In this document: positions 7,794 through 18,100 of the stretch, piece by piece
Layout: each line of letters opens with the position of its first letter
Numbering within the stretch: the stretch's first letter is position 1
Program-made: the position numbers and the translations under genes
Notes under the pieces: generated by a model
The model's database searches: none
Seen by the model: the letters and a program-made list of their open reading frames with translations, nothing else
Told to the model about the DNA's origin: nothing
Assembly (NCBI RefSeq): GCF_007997035.1
Contig: NZ_VOSS01000090.1
Span: 23,601 to 87,600, forward strand
DNA: 64,000 nucleotides
DNA from: Ralstonia sp. TCR112
GTDB taxonomy: Bacteria; Pseudomonadota; Gammaproteobacteria; Burkholderiales; Burkholderiaceae
Direction of reading: 5' to 3'

Positions 7794-8975
7794 TCAAGCG
7801 GGCTTGCGGCCCCAGTGCGATTTGTCGTTCAGCATGCCCTTGGGGGTGATGTCCTGGTCGAAGATCGCCGTGGGAATCGACACCGTGCACGCGCAGTTCG
7901 GGATGTCCACGATGCCGCCGATGCGCCCCTCTACCGGCGCGGCCGTCAGCAGCATGTAGGCCTGGCTGGCGCTGAAACCAAAGTGCGTGAGGTAGTCGAT
8001 GGCTTTCAGGCACGCCTGCCGATACGCGACGGTGGCATCCAGGTAGTAGTTGGTGCCGTTTTCCACGCTGATGCCCTCGAAGGTCAGCCATTGGTCGTAG
8101 CGCGGCTTGACGGGGCTGGGCATGAAGATCGGCGCGCTCAAGTTGTACTTGGCCATGCCGCCCTTGATGAGGTCGAACCCGACGCGCGTGGCGCCGTCCA
8201 TTTCGATCGCGCCGCAGAAGCCGATTTCGCCGTCGCCCTGGGAGAAGTGCAGGTCGCCCATCGAGAAGCCGGCCCCTTTGACGTACACCGGGAAGAAGAT
8301 GCGGGTGCCGATCGACAGGTCCTTGATGTCGGTGTTGCCGCCGTGCTCGCGTGGCGGCACCGTGCGCGCGGCCTCGCCTGCCATGCGATCGAATTCCGCG
8401 CCGGACACGCCGCGCAGCACGGCGGTGCGCGGGTCGGGCGGCTGGGCCAGGCCCTTGGCGGCCAGCGGTGCTTCACGGCGGTTCCATTCATCCAGCAGTT
8501 CGCGGGAGGGCAGGCAGCCCATCAACCCAGGGTGCGTCAGGCCTGCCAGCCGGACGCCGGGAATATGGCGCGACGTGGCATAGACGCCTTTCAAGTCCCA
8601 GATGGCCTTGTCGGCATCGGGAAAGTAATCCGCCAGGAAGCCGCCGCCGTTGGATTTTGCGAACACGCCCGAAAAGCCGATCGGCGTGACGGGCTTGATG
8701 TCGAGCAGGTCTACCACCAGCAGGTCGCCCGGCTCCGCGCCTTCAATGTAGAAGGGCCCCGTGAGTGGATGCGCGCGGGTCAGGTCGACATTGCGCACGT
8801 CGTCGACCTTGTCGTCGTCACGGATCTGCGCGTCGAGAAAATCCAGCGATTCGATGATGATCTCTTCACCGGGCTTGACCTTGGAAAGGAACGGGATGTC
8901 CGGATGCCAGCGGTTGTGGCCGAGTTCGGCCTGCTCTGCCAGCGGCTTGCCGGGCTGGATCTTGAAATGCTGCAT
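7794..8975 (-). CDS. fmdA: Formamidase (acetamidase/formamidase family)
   Basis: 393 residues, the usual length for FmdA (EC 3.5.1.49), which hydrolyses formamide to formate and ammonia. Visible family features include GHNRWHPDIP near the N-terminus, GDLLVVDLLDI, the central segment HPGLMGCLPS, and FSMGDLHFSQGDGEI. Cytosolic. It lies 26 bp downstream of amiE and shares the transporter operon, giving two amidases of overlapping range. GAGGAG eight bases upstream supports the ATG. Confidence 0.93.
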   Translation of the reverse strand: MQHFKIQPGKPLAEQAELGHNRWHPDIPFLSKVKPGEEIIIESLDFLDAQIRDDDKVDDVRNVDLTRAHPLTGPFYIEGAEPGDLLVVDLLDIKPVTPIGFSGVFAKSNGGGFLADYFPDADKAIWDLKGVYATSRHIPGVRLAGLTHPGLMGCLPSRELLDEWNRREAPLAAKGLAQPPDPRTAVLRGVSGAEFDRMAGEAARTVPPREHGGNTDIKDLSIGTRIFFPVYVKGAGFSMGDLHFSQGDGEIGFCGAIEMDGATRVGFDLIKGGMAKYNLSAPIFMPSPVKPRYDQWLTFEGISVENGTNYYLDATVAYRQACLKAIDYLTHFGFSASQAYMLLTAAPVEGRIGGIVDIPNCACTVSIPTAIFDQDITPKGMLNDKSHWGRKPA

Positions 8976-9001
8976 GGTGGTTTCTCCTCAGGGAAGTGGC
9001 G

Positions 9002-10024
9002 TCAGGCGTGGGGGATGCCATCGATGGGGCATTCGGGCGTGCCGGCGGTGCGGCGGGTGAGGGCCTCGACCTGCGCGCGCGCGGCGGCCGGATCGTTCAC
9101 CCAGGTCTTGTAGAAATCGAAGGGGCAGGCGGCCACGCCTTCCGGTGCTTCTCCGGAGTTGATGGTGCCGGTGTAGCCGCGGTGCAGCAGCTTATAAAGA
9201 TGGTTTTGCGATTGCAGGTGCTTGCGCGCATCGCGGATCAGCCCGACCGACAGCTCGGCGTACTGGATGCCCATCTCTTCGGTGCCGCATTCGCCCAGCG
9301 TGCGGCCGTCGAATCCGACGATGGCCGAGTGCCCGAAGTACGAATACACGCCGTCGAAGCCGGCCGCGTTCGCCACGGCCACGTAGACGTTGTTCATCCA
9401 CGCCATGGCTTTGGACACCATCACCTGCTGCTCCTTGGCCGGATACATGTATCCCTGGCAGCGGACGATCAGCTCGGCGCCCTTCATGGCGCAGTCGCGC
9501 CAGATCTCGGGGTAGTTGCCGTCGTCGCAGATGATCAGGCTGATCTTCAGGCCCTTGGGGCCTTCCGATACGTAGGTGCAGCCGCCGGGGTACCAGCCTT
9601 CGATGGGGCACCACGGCATGATCTTGCGGTACTTCTGCACGATTTCACCCTGGTCGTTCATCAGGATGAGCGTGTTGTAGGGCGCCTTGTTGGGGTGGTC
9701 TTCATGGCGCTCGCCGGTGAGCGAGAACACGCCCCACACCTTCGCCTCGCGGCATGCCGCGGCAAAGATGGCGGTCTCGTCGCCGGGGATGGTGGCCGCC
9801 GTCTCGTACATCTCCGCAGCGTCGTACATGATCCCGTGCGTGGAGTATTCGGGAAACACCACGAGGTCCAGCCCGGGCAGACCTTGCTTCATGCCGACCA
9901 GCATCCGGCCGATGTTGCGCGCGTTCTCCAGCACCTCGGCGCGCGTGTGCAGGCGCGGCATCTTGTAGTTGACGACGGCCACGCCAACGCAGTCCTGGCT
10001 GCTTGAAATGTCCCCGTGACGCAT
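9002..10024 (-). CDS. amiE: Aliphatic amidase
   Basis: 340 residues in the nitrilase superfamily, matching recalled Pseudomonas AmiE almost throughout (starts [11 protein letters not shown]). The catalytic triad is visible: Glu in VVFPEYS, Lys in YRKIMPWCP and Cys in [10 protein letters not shown]. It hydrolyses acetamide, propionamide and similar short amides to the acid plus ammonia (EC 3.5.1.4). The start at 10024 is fixed by AGGAG five bases upstream. A longer in-frame version is rejected because its extra residues are not family-like. It is 25 bp downstream of urtE, so co-transcribed with the importer. Confidence 0.95.
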   Translation of the reverse strand: MRHGDISSSQDCVGVAVVNYKMPRLHTRAEVLENARNIGRMLVGMKQGLPGLDLVVFPEYSTHGIMYDAAEMYETAATIPGDETAIFAAACREAKVWGVFSLTGERHEDHPNKAPYNTLILMNDQGEIVQKYRKIMPWCPIEGWYPGGCTYVSEGPKGLKISLIICDDGNYPEIWRDCAMKGAELIVRCQGYMYPAKEQQVMVSKAMAWMNNVYVAVANAAGFDGVYSYFGHSAIVGFDGRTLGECGTEEMGIQYAELSVGLIRDARKHLQSQNHLYKLLHRGYTGTINSGEAPEGVAACPFDFYKTWVNDPAAARAQVEALTRRTAGTPECPIDGIPHA

Positions 10025-10049
10025 GCTTGCTCCTATGGTGTGAGATGAG

Positions 10050-10739
10050 TCAAACCGAGAGGTATCGGCTGATGGTGGCGGCATCGACCTTGTCGCGCGT
10101 TTCTTCGTAGACGAAGCGCCCTTTGTCGATGACGAGAAAGCGGTCGGCGATATCGAGGGTGAAGCTGAGCACCTGTTCCGACACGACGATGGTGAGCTGG
10201 CGGAGCTTGCGGATCTCCTTCAACGCCCGTGCGATGTCCTTGATGATCGACGGCTGGATGCCCTCGGTCGGCTCGTCCAGCAGCAAGACCTTCGGGTTGG
10301 TGGCCAATGCACGCGCAATGGCGAGCTGCTGTTGCTGGCCGCCGGACAGGTTCCCGCTCTTGCGCCCGCGCATGTCGTACAGCACGGGGAAGAGCGCATA
10401 CAGTTCGTCCGGCACGCGACCGCCCGCGGAGGCCGGCAGGCCGGTCTGGATGTTCTCCAGCACCGTCATGCTCGAGAACATCATGCGGCCCTGCGGCACG
10501 TAGGCGATGCCGCGCGCCACGCGCTGGAACGAGGGCAGGGCCGTCAGTTCCTGGCCGTCGATCGACACGCTGCCCGAGCGCGTCGGAAGAATGCCCATCA
10601 GGGTCTTGAACAGCGTGGTCTTGCCCATGCCGTTGCGGCCCATCACGGCCACGATCTCCTGCGGCGCCACCTGCAGGTTGAGGGCATGGAGCACCTGGCT
10701 CTGGCCGTATCCGGAAACGAGGTCGGTCACGTTGAACAT
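10050..10739 (-). CDS. urtE: Branched-chain/urea-type ABC transporter ATPase UrtE
   Basis: 229 residues. Walker [11 protein letters not shown]-loop, signature [15 protein letters not shown] and Walker [15 protein letters not shown] are intact; EGIQPS is typical of UrtE/LivF-class ATPases. With UrtD it powers the UrtBC permease. GGAG precedes the ATG by six bases. Because the downstream genes are amidases and not urease, the cargo is more likely a short-chain amide than urea. Confidence 0.93.
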   Translation of the reverse strand: MFNVTDLVSGYGQSQVLHALNLQVAPQEIVAVMGRNGMGKTTLFKTLMGILPTRSGSVSIDGQELTALPSFQRVARGIAYVPQGRMMFSSMTVLENIQTGLPASAGGRVPDELYALFPVLYDMRGRKSGNLSGGQQQQLAIARALATNPKVLLLDEPTEGIQPSIIKDIARALKEIRKLRQLTIVVSEQVLSFTLDIADRFLVIDKGRFVYEETRDKVDAATISRYLSV

Positions 10740-10754
10740 GTTCGGCTCCGGGGC

Positions 10755-11516
10755 TCAATGGCCCAGATAGACTTCAATGACTTTCGGGTCGGCCTGCACC
10801 GCATCCATGCTGCCTTCGGCCAGCACCTTGCCCTGGTGCAGCACCGTCACGCGGTGGGCGATGCTCTTGACGAACTCCATGTCGTGCTCGATGACGAGCA
10901 CCGAGCGCCCCTGGCTGATGCGGCCGAGCAGTTCGGCTGTCTTCTCGCGTTCCGACACGCTCATGCCGGCAACGGGTTCATCGAGCATCACGAGTTCCGG
11001 CTCCTGCATGAGCAGCATGCCGATCTCCAGCCACTGCTTTTGCCCGTGCGAGAGCAGGTCCGCCTGCTGGTGCAGCAGCTCGTGCAGGAAGATGTCGCGG
11101 GCCACGGCTTCCACGCGTTCCACCACGTCGGGGGTGCGGCGGAAGGCGAGTGCGCCGAGCACCTTACGCCCGCGTGGAAACGACATCTCCAGGTTCTCGA
11201 ACACCGTCAGGTTTTCGTAGATGGACGGTGTCTGGAACTTGCGGCCGACACCCGAGCGCACGATGTCGTGCTCGCGCATCTTTGTCAGTTCCAGGTTGTT
11301 GAAGCGGATGCTGCCGGAGGTGGCGCGCGTCTTTCCGCAGATCAGGTCCAGCACCGTGGTCTTGCCCGCGCCGTTGGGGCCGATCACCACGCGCACTTCG
11401 TTGCGGTCTACGTACAGGTTCAGGCTGTCCACCGCCTTGAAGCCGTCGAACGACACCGTCAGGTCTTCGATCGCCAGCACGGGCTTGGGCATTTCCACGC
11501 CGATCGGTTGGGTCAT
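10755..11516 (-). CDS. urtD: Urea/amide ABC transporter ATPase UrtD
   Basis: 253 residues of the LivG/UrtD class: Walker A GPNGAGKTT, RKFQTPSIYENLTVFENLE, and Walker B VMLDEPVAGMS. The family signature motif is degenerate (LLSHGQKQWLEIG), as is usual in UrtD. The start ATG at 11516 has GGAG six bases before it, 14 bp past urtC. A much longer frame running back through urtC is a shadow. Confidence 0.93.
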   Translation of the reverse strand: MTQPIGVEMPKPVLAIEDLTVSFDGFKAVDSLNLYVDRNEVRVVIGPNGAGKTTVLDLICGKTRATSGSIRFNNLELTKMREHDIVRSGVGRKFQTPSIYENLTVFENLEMSFPRGRKVLGALAFRRTPDVVERVEAVARDIFLHELLHQQADLLSHGQKQWLEIGMLLMQEPELVMLDEPVAGMSVSEREKTAELLGRISQGRSVLVIEHDMEFVKSIAHRVTVLHQGKVLAEGSMDAVQADPKVIEVYLGH

Positions 11517-11530
11517 GATGGTCTCCGGGT

Positions 11531-12667
11531 TTAGCCTTGCGCGGTGGCGCCGGGCGCCGGTTTTGCCGCCGCGCGGCGGCCTTGCAGCAGCCGTGCGATC
11601 CATTTGCGGCCGTGGCTGTCGTACAGGCCGGCCAGGCCGTTGGGGAAGTACATGACCACGGCGATGAACAGGCCGCCCATCAGGAACAGCCACAGCTGCG
11701 GGAAGGACTCGGAGAAATACGTCTTGCCGAAATTGACGAGCAGCGTGCCGTACACCGCGCCCAGCAGCGAGAGGCGTCCGCCCACCGCGGCATAGATGAC
11801 CATCTCGATCGACGGCACGATGCCGACGAACGACGGCGACATGAAGCCCACCTGCAGCGTGAACATCGCCCCGCCGATGGCCGACATGGCCGCCGCCACG
11901 CAGAACACGAACACCTTGAAGCTGGCGACGTCGTAACCGGAAAAGCGCACGCGCTCTTCCTTGTCGCGCATCGCCATCAGCAGGCGGCCGAGTTTGGAAC
12001 GCAGGATGAAGCGTCCGAGCACGATGCAGCCCACCAGCAGGCCGGCGGTGACGAAGTACAGGATCAGCTTGGCGGAGTCGGTGCGGATGTCCCAGCCGAG
12101 CAGCGTCTTCAGGTCGGTGATGCCGTTGACGCCGCCCGTCCAGCCCTGCTGCCCGATGATGAGGATCGACAGGATCGCCGCGATGGCCTGCGTGACGATG
12201 GAAAAATACACATCGCCCACGCGCCGCTTGAACATGGCGATGCCGATCAGCAACGCAAGCAGCGTGGGCACCAGCACCACCGCGACCACCGCGAAGCCGA
12301 AGTGGCGGAACGGCTCCCAGAACAACGGCAGGGCGGTCAGCTGGTTCCAATCCATGAAGTCGGGAATGCCGGGCGTCGACTGGATCTTGGTGCTGACCGG
12401 GTCGGAGGCTTCCAGCTTGAGGAACATCGCCATGCAATAACCGCCGAGCCCGAAGAACACGCCCTGGCCGAGGCTCAGGATGCCGCCGTAGCCCCAGCAC
12501 AGCACCAGGCCGACGGCCACGAAGGCGTAGCTGAGGTACTTGCCGATCAGGTTCAGGCGGAACACGTCGAACGCCAGCGGCATGACGACGAAGATGACGG
12601 CGCAGAGTACGGCCAGGCCGAGCCAGTCGCGCCTGCGCTCTAGCCATGAGTGAAGCGTGGGGTTCAT
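11531..12667 (-). CDS. urtC: Urea/amide ABC transporter permease UrtC
   Basis: 378 residues with about nine to ten membrane helices. Characteristic LivM/UrtC segments include LCWGYGGILSLGQGVFFGLGGY and, in the cytoplasmic coupling region, MRDKEERVRFSGYDVASFK. The C-terminal tail is Ala/Pro-rich and basic. AGGAG six bases upstream sets the start, 10 bp after urtB. It forms the inner-membrane channel with UrtB. Confidence 0.93.
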   Translation of the reverse strand: MNPTLHSWLERRRDWLGLAVLCAVIFVVMPLAFDVFRLNLIGKYLSYAFVAVGLVLCWGYGGILSLGQGVFFGLGGYCMAMFLKLEASDPVSTKIQSTPGIPDFMDWNQLTALPLFWEPFRHFGFAVVAVVLVPTLLALLIGIAMFKRRVGDVYFSIVTQAIAAILSILIIGQQGWTGGVNGITDLKTLLGWDIRTDSAKLILYFVTAGLLVGCIVLGRFILRSKLGRLLMAMRDKEERVRFSGYDVASFKVFVFCVAAAMSAIGGAMFTLQVGFMSPSFVGIVPSIEMVIYAAVGGRLSLLGAVYGTLLVNFGKTYFSESFPQLWLFLMGGLFIAVVMYFPNGLAGLYDSHGRKWIARLLQGRRAAAKPAPGATAQG

Positions 12668-12677
12668 GTCGGACTCC

Positions 12678-13595
12678 TTATTTGCGGACCTTGACCGAGA
12701 ACAGCCCCTGGGGCCGCATCATCAGGATCAGGATCACGGCCGAGAGCGTCAGCACCTTGGCCATCGAGCCTGTGAGGAAGAACTCGGTGGTCGATTGCGT
12801 CTGGGCGATGGTGAAGGCCGACGCGATGGTGCCCAGCAGGCTTTGCGCGCCGCCGAACACCACCACCAGGAAGGTGTCGACGATGTACAGCGACCCCGAA
12901 GTCGGGCCGGTCGAACCGATGGTGGTAAATGCGGCTCCCGCCACCCCGGCCACGCCGCAACCCAGGGCGAAGGTCATGCGGTCGACGCGCCGTGTGTCGA
13001 TGCCCACCGCACCGCTCATCACGCGGTTCTGCACCGTGGCACGCACCTGAAGACCCCAGCGCGAGCGGAACAGCAGCAGGAACAGCGCCCCGGTCAGCAG
13101 CGTGGTCAGCGCCATCACGAAGAGGCCGTTGATCGGGATATCGATGCCGCCGCCGGGCGAGAACGATCCCATCAGCCAGTCGGGCAGCGCCGGGCTGACT
13201 TCCTTGGCGCCGAAGATGGAGCGGAAAGCTTGCTGCATGGCCAGGCTCAGGCCCCAGGTGGCGAGCAGTGTGTCGAGCGGGCGGTTGTAAAGCCGCGAGA
13301 TCATCAACCGCTCGACTGCGTAACCGATAGCCGCTGCCAGGACGAACGACAGCACCACGGCCGCGAAGAAGTAGTAAGGCTGCAGTGCCGGCGCGTAGCT
13401 CGCGGTGAGCGTTGACAGTAGGTACGTGGTGTACGCGCCGATGGTGAGAAACTCGCCATGGGCCATGTTGATCACGCCCATCTGCCCAAAGATGATGGCC
13501 AGGCCGAGTGCCATCAGCAGCAGCACGCAGAAGAACGACAGGCCGTTGAAGCCCTGCATGGCGAAGATCGCCCCGAATTCCGACAACGAGGTCAT
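12678..13595 (-). CDS. urtB: Urea/amide ABC transporter permease UrtB
   Basis: 305 residues, LivH-type permease with about eight membrane helices, including FGQMGVINMAHGEFLTIGAYTTY, the family hallmark. I trimmed the frame to ATG 13595 (TGGAG five bases upstream); the upstream 18 codons are not membrane-protein-like. It follows urtA by 87 bp, a gap long enough for a regulatory or processing site but without an obvious terminator. Confidence 0.93.
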   Translation of the reverse strand: MTSLSEFGAIFAMQGFNGLSFFCVLLLMALGLAIIFGQMGVINMAHGEFLTIGAYTTYLLSTLTASYAPALQPYYFFAAVVLSFVLAAAIGYAVERLMISRLYNRPLDTLLATWGLSLAMQQAFRSIFGAKEVSPALPDWLMGSFSPGGGIDIPINGLFVMALTTLLTGALFLLLFRSRWGLQVRATVQNRVMSGAVGIDTRRVDRMTFALGCGVAGVAGAAFTTIGSTGPTSGSLYIVDTFLVVVFGGAQSLLGTIASAFTIAQTQSTTEFFLTGSMAKVLTLSAVILILMMRPQGLFSVKVRK

Positions 13596-13682
13596 GGCGG
13601 CTCCACGAAGACGATGGATGCGGTGGGAAGCGGTCCGTCCGGCTTGCAAACCCTGCTGCGGCCGGACCGCGTCTGCGGCGGG

Positions 13683-14918
13683 TTACTGGTAACCCTTCGG
13701 GAACGGATTCGGTTCGATCAGACCGGACTCGTAGACCACCTTGAACTGGCCGTCCGTCTGCACTTGCCCGATGCGCGTCTTGCTCCACAGGTGGTGGTTG
13801 GCGTGCACCTTCACGTAGCCTTCCGGCGCGGTGTTCAGCTCGATGCCGGGCGAGGCCGCGACCACCTTGTCGACGTCAAAACTGCCGGCCTTTTCCACCG
13901 CCGCCTTCCACAGCCACGGGCCGAGGTAAGCCGCCTGCGTGACGTCGCCGATGACGGCCTTGGCGCCGTACTTGGCCTTGAAGGCCTCGACGAATTTCTT
14001 GTTGTTGGGGTTGTCCAGGCTCTGGAAGTACTTCATGGAGGCGTAGAAGCCGGCCATGTTCTCGCCGCCGATACCGAGCAGTTCATCCTCCGTGACGGAC
14101 AGCGTCAGCAGCGTCTGCTTGTCGGCGGTCACGCCCGCTGCCTTCATCTGCTTGTAGAAGGCCACGTTGGAGCCGCCCACCACAGCGGCAAAAATCACGT
14201 CAGGCTTCTTCAGCTTCATCTTGTTGATCAGCGAGCCAAACTGCGTGTTGCCGAGCGGGTAGTACTCCTCGCCGACCACCTCGCCGTGCAGCACGTTTTC
14301 GATGTGCTTGCGCGCGATCTTCATCGACGTGCGCGGCCAGATGTAATCGGAGCCGACCAGATAGAACGTCTTGGCCTTCTTCTCCTTGGCCACCCAATCC
14401 AGCCCGGCCAGGATCTGCTGCGTGGCTTCCTGCCCCGTGTAGATCACGTTCTTGGATTGCTCGAGCCCCTCGTAGAACGTGGGGTAGTACAGCAGGCCGT
14501 TGTCTTTCTCGAACACCGGCAGCACGGCCTTGCGCGAGGCCGACGTCCAGCAGCCGAACACGGTGGCGACACGGTCAGCTTCGAGCAGCTTCTTCGCCTT
14601 CTCGGCGAAGGTCGGCCAATCCGATGCGCCGTCCTCCTGGATGATCTTGATCTTGCGCCCCAGCACGCCGCCCGCAGCATTGATCTGGTCGATTGCCAGG
14701 CGCTCTGCCTGGATCGATCCGGTCTCGCTGATCGCCATGGTGCCGGTGGCCGAATGCAGTTGGCCCACGGTGACCTCGGTGTCGGTCACGGCAAGCTTGG
14801 TGGCATTGACCTTGGCGGTCGGGTACGACTGCGCGAGCGCGGCGAGCGGCGCCGCCAGCAGAGGCGTGACGGCAAGACACAAGGCGAGGCGCCGAAGGCG
14901 CGAGGGGTGGCGTGACAT
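13683..14918 (-). CDS. urtA: Periplasmic amide/urea-binding protein UrtA
   Basis: 411 residues. A signal peptide (about 1-29, ending AALAQ) precedes a type I periplasmic binding fold: VGQLHSATGTMAISETG, INAAGGVLGRKIKIIQEDG, CWTSASRKAVLPVFE and YYPTFYEGLEQS are typical of UrtA/FmdD/AmiC-like receptors. It is the first gene of the operon and delivers ligand to UrtBC. GGGAG eight bases before ATG 14918 supports the start. Substrate is inferred from neighbours: amiE and fmdA follow and no urease gene is in the window, so FmdD-like amide binding is preferred, with urea not excluded. Confidence 0.92.
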   Translation of the reverse strand: MSRHPSRLRRLALCLAVTPLLAAPLAALAQSYPTAKVNATKLAVTDTEVTVGQLHSATGTMAISETGSIQAERLAIDQINAAGGVLGRKIKIIQEDGASDWPTFAEKAKKLLEADRVATVFGCWTSASRKAVLPVFEKDNGLLYYPTFYEGLEQSKNVIYTGQEATQQILAGLDWVAKEKKAKTFYLVGSDYIWPRTSMKIARKHIENVLHGEVVGEEYYPLGNTQFGSLINKMKLKKPDVIFAAVVGGSNVAFYKQMKAAGVTADKQTLLTLSVTEDELLGIGGENMAGFYASMKYFQSLDNPNNKKFVEAFKAKYGAKAVIGDVTQAAYLGPWLWKAAVEKAGSFDVDKVVAASPGIELNTAPEGYVKVHANHHLWSKTRIGQVQTDGQFKVVYESGLIEPNPFPKGYQ

Positions 14919-14999
14919 CGTGGTTTCTCCCGGTTGCGGATGGTGGTCGGTGTGAACAGGCATGGAGGCAAGCCTAGGCGGGGGCCTCGATTGCCGGAA

Positions 15000-15015
15000 T
15001 ACGTCAACCGACGTA
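15000..15015. promoter_or_regulatory. 16-bp perfect dyad between urtA and the sensor gene
   Basis: TACGTC (15000-15005), AACC, GACGTA (15010-15015). It sits 82 bp before the urtA start in a divergent promoter region. A candidate operator for the REC-HTH response regulator encoded at 18560; this pairing is inferred. Confidence 0.4.
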
Positions 15016-15099
15016 CAACGCGGCCGCATTGCACGGCGCAGCCATCCGCAATCAAAAACACAGCGGCATCACGACAGTGAACCGGCCGAGTGCGAGGGC

Positions 15100-15113
15100 G
15101 GAACGGAACTTGC
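15100..15113 (+). promoter_or_regulatory. Sigma-54-like -24/-12 element before the sensor gene
   Basis: GGAACG-GAAC-TTGC matches the consensus GGCACG-N4-TTGC with one mismatch, and the GG and GC doublets are 10 bp apart. It is about 70 bp before the sensor kinase start. Nitrogen-regulated sigma-54 control would suit amide use, but a single element of this length can occur by chance. Confidence 0.3.
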
Positions 15114-15181
15114 ATCGCCCGCCGCGCCTACTCGCCTAGAGCACGAAGCTCAGGCGCGGTTCACCGAAACGGGGAGCGTTC

Positions 15182-18100
15182 GTGCACCAATCCGGCACCC
15201 AGCGCATCGTCAAGATCCGTCGTGACTACAACACGTGGGTCGCCGACGAGACGCTGGAAGACTACGCATTGCGCTATACGCCGCGCGGATTCCGCAAATG
15301 GTCGGAATTCCGCGTGGCCAACACCGCGCTGGGAGCCACGTCGTTCCTGGCGCTGGAGGCCATTGGCGGTTCGCTCGCCATCAACTACGGCTTTACCAAC
15401 GCGTTCTGGGCGATCGTGGTGGTGAGCGTGCTGATCTTCTTGACCGGCCTGCCGATCAGCTATTACGCAGCGCGCTTCGGCGTCGACATGGATTTGCTCA
15501 CGCGCGGCGCCGGCTTCGGCTACATCGGCTCGACGGTCACCTCGCTTGTGTATGCGACCTTCACGTTCATCTTCCTGGCGCTGGAGGCGGCCATCATGGC
15601 GCTGGCCGTGCAGCTTTACGTCGGGCTGCCCCTGCCCATCGCCTATGTGCTGTGCTCGCTGGTGATCATCCCGCTGGTGACGCACGGCATCACGGCCATC
15701 AACAAGCTGCAGAGCTGGACCCAGGTGCTGTGGCTCGTGTTGCTGGTGCTGCCCTACGCTGCGGTGCTGCTGCGCAATCCGCGCGCGTTTGCCGACTGGC
15801 CGAGCTTTGGCGGCCTGTCGGAATCGGGCCGCGATTTCAACCTGCTGGCCTTTGGCGCCGGCTGCACCGTGGCCTTTGCGCTGATCGTGCAGATTGGCGA
15901 GCAGGTCGACTACCTGCGCTTCCTGCCCGAAAAGACGCGCGCCAACCGCGGCAAGTGGTGGCTGGCACTGCTGGCGGCAGGCCCCGGTTGGGTGGTGCCT
16001 GGCGCGCTGAAAATGCTGGGCGGTTCCTTTCTGGTCTTCCTCGCCGTTCAGCACGAGGTGGGCACGGCGCGCGCGTGGAGCCCACGCAGATGTACCTGGT
16101 GGCCTATCAGTATGTGTTCGGCTCGCCTGCATTGGCGATGGCGGCCATGGCGTTGTTCGTGGTGGTGTCGCAGATCAAGATCAACGTCACCAACGCCTAC
16201 GCCGGTTCACTGGCATGGTCCAACTTCTTTGCGCGCCTCACGCACAGTCATCCGGGCCGGGTGGTGTGGCTCGTCTTCAACGTACTGATCGCACTGCTGC
16301 TGATGGAGCTGGGCGTGTTCGAGGCGCTGAGCGAAGTGCTGGCGCTGTACGCCAACGTCGCCATCGCCTGGATCGGCGCGCTCGTGGCGGACCTCGTCAT
16401 CAACAAGCCGTTGGGATACAGCCCCGCACACATCGAGTTCAAGCGCGCTTACCTGTACGACGTCAATCCGGTTGGCGTGGGCGCCATGCTGATTGCCTCG
16501 GTGGTCGCGACGCTTGCTCACCTCGGGTTGTTCGGTGCCGTGACCGAAGCGCTGTCGCCGTTCGTCGCATTGGGCATGGCGTTCCTTTGCGCGCCGCTCA
16601 TCGCCGTGGCCACGCGCGGGCGGTTCTACCTCGCCCGCAAGGTGCACGCGCCCGCCGACGCCGAACATGCGCACGCCGGCGCCATGCGTTGCGTCATCTG
16701 CGAGAACGTGTTCGAGCGAGAAGACATGGCGCATTGCCCCGCCTACGCCGGCAGCATCTGCTCGCTGTGCTGCTCGCTGGACGCGCGCTGCGGCGATGCC
16801 TGCAAGCCGCACGGCCGACTGTCTGCGCAAATCGCACAGGCTTGGCGGCATTGGTTTCCAAACACTGAACTGCCGCGACTGCACGTGCGTGTGGCGCAGT
16901 ACGCCGCCGTGCTGCTGATCGTGCTGGGCTTGTTGGCAGGCGTACTGACGCTGATCTACTACCAGACCGCCGTCACGCTGAGCGCGGACCAATCGCCGTT
17001 GCAATTGCTGGCGCGCGGTTACATCAAGGCGTTCTTTGCGCTGGCGCTGGTCGGCTGCGTGGGCGCCTGGTGGCTGGTGCTTGCCAAGGAAAGTCGCAAG
17101 GTCGCGCAGGAAGAGTCCAACCGCCAGACCATGCTGCTGATGCGCGAAATCGAAGCGCACCGCAAGACCGACGCCATGCTGCAGCAGGCCAAGCAAGCCG
17201 CCGAGTCTGCCAACCGGGCCAAGAGCCGCTACGTGACTGGCTTGAGCCACGAACTGCGCACGCCGCTCAACAGCATCCTTGGCTATGCGCAACTGCTGAT
17301 GCGCGATCCGTCGATGGCACCGGCGCGCCGCGAAGGCCTGGCCACCATCTTCCGCAGCGGCGAGCACTTGCTGGCCCTGGTCGATGGGCTGCTGGACGTG
17401 GCACGCATCGAGGCCGGCAAGCTGCAACTCGACGTGAGCCAGGTGGCGTTTCCAGCGTTCCTCACGCAGATCGAAGCGATGATGGAGCCGCATGCCTCGG
17501 AAAAAGGACTGGCCTTCCGCATGGAGCATGTAGGCCGCATTCCCGACGCGGTGCGCATGGACGAAAAGCGTGTGCGCCAGATCCTGATCAATCTGCTGGG
17601 CAACGCGGTGCGGTTTACCGAGAGCGGCACGGTGTCGCTGCGTGTGGCCTACGCGCGTGAGCTGGCGACCTTCGAAATTCTCGATACCGGCATCGGCATT
17701 GCCTCGGACGAGCTGGAACGCATCTTCCTGCCCTTCGAACGCGGCGCCGCAGCGCACGCGCAGGACAACGGCGCCGGCCTCGGCTTGACCATCTGCCGCA
17801 TGCTCACCACGCTGATGGGCGGCCAGCTGAGCGTGGACAGTGTGCCCGGCGAAGGTACGCGCTTTACCGTGCGGTTGTTCCTGCCGGAGGTGCGCGAGCC
17901 CCGCGCGGTCGACCGCATCCGTCATGTCAGCGGCTATCGCGGTGCGCGGCGGACCGTGCTGGTGGTGGATGACCAACGCGAGCAGCGCCGTATCGTGGTG
18001 GGCGCGCTCGCGCCGCTGGGCTTCACGCTCGTCGAAGCCGCCAGCGGGCCCGAGGCGATGCGCCAGCTCGGCACGCTGCAGGTCGACCTGATCGTGATGG

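Noticed and set aside
10755..12647. A single 630-codon frame covering urtC and urtD
   Set aside because: Only the last 253 codons are UrtD; the upstream part is urtC read in the wrong frame.
7428..14918. Calling the importer a urea transporter outright
   Set aside because: No urease gene is linked, and two amidases are; kept the urt symbols but assigned amide transport as more likely.
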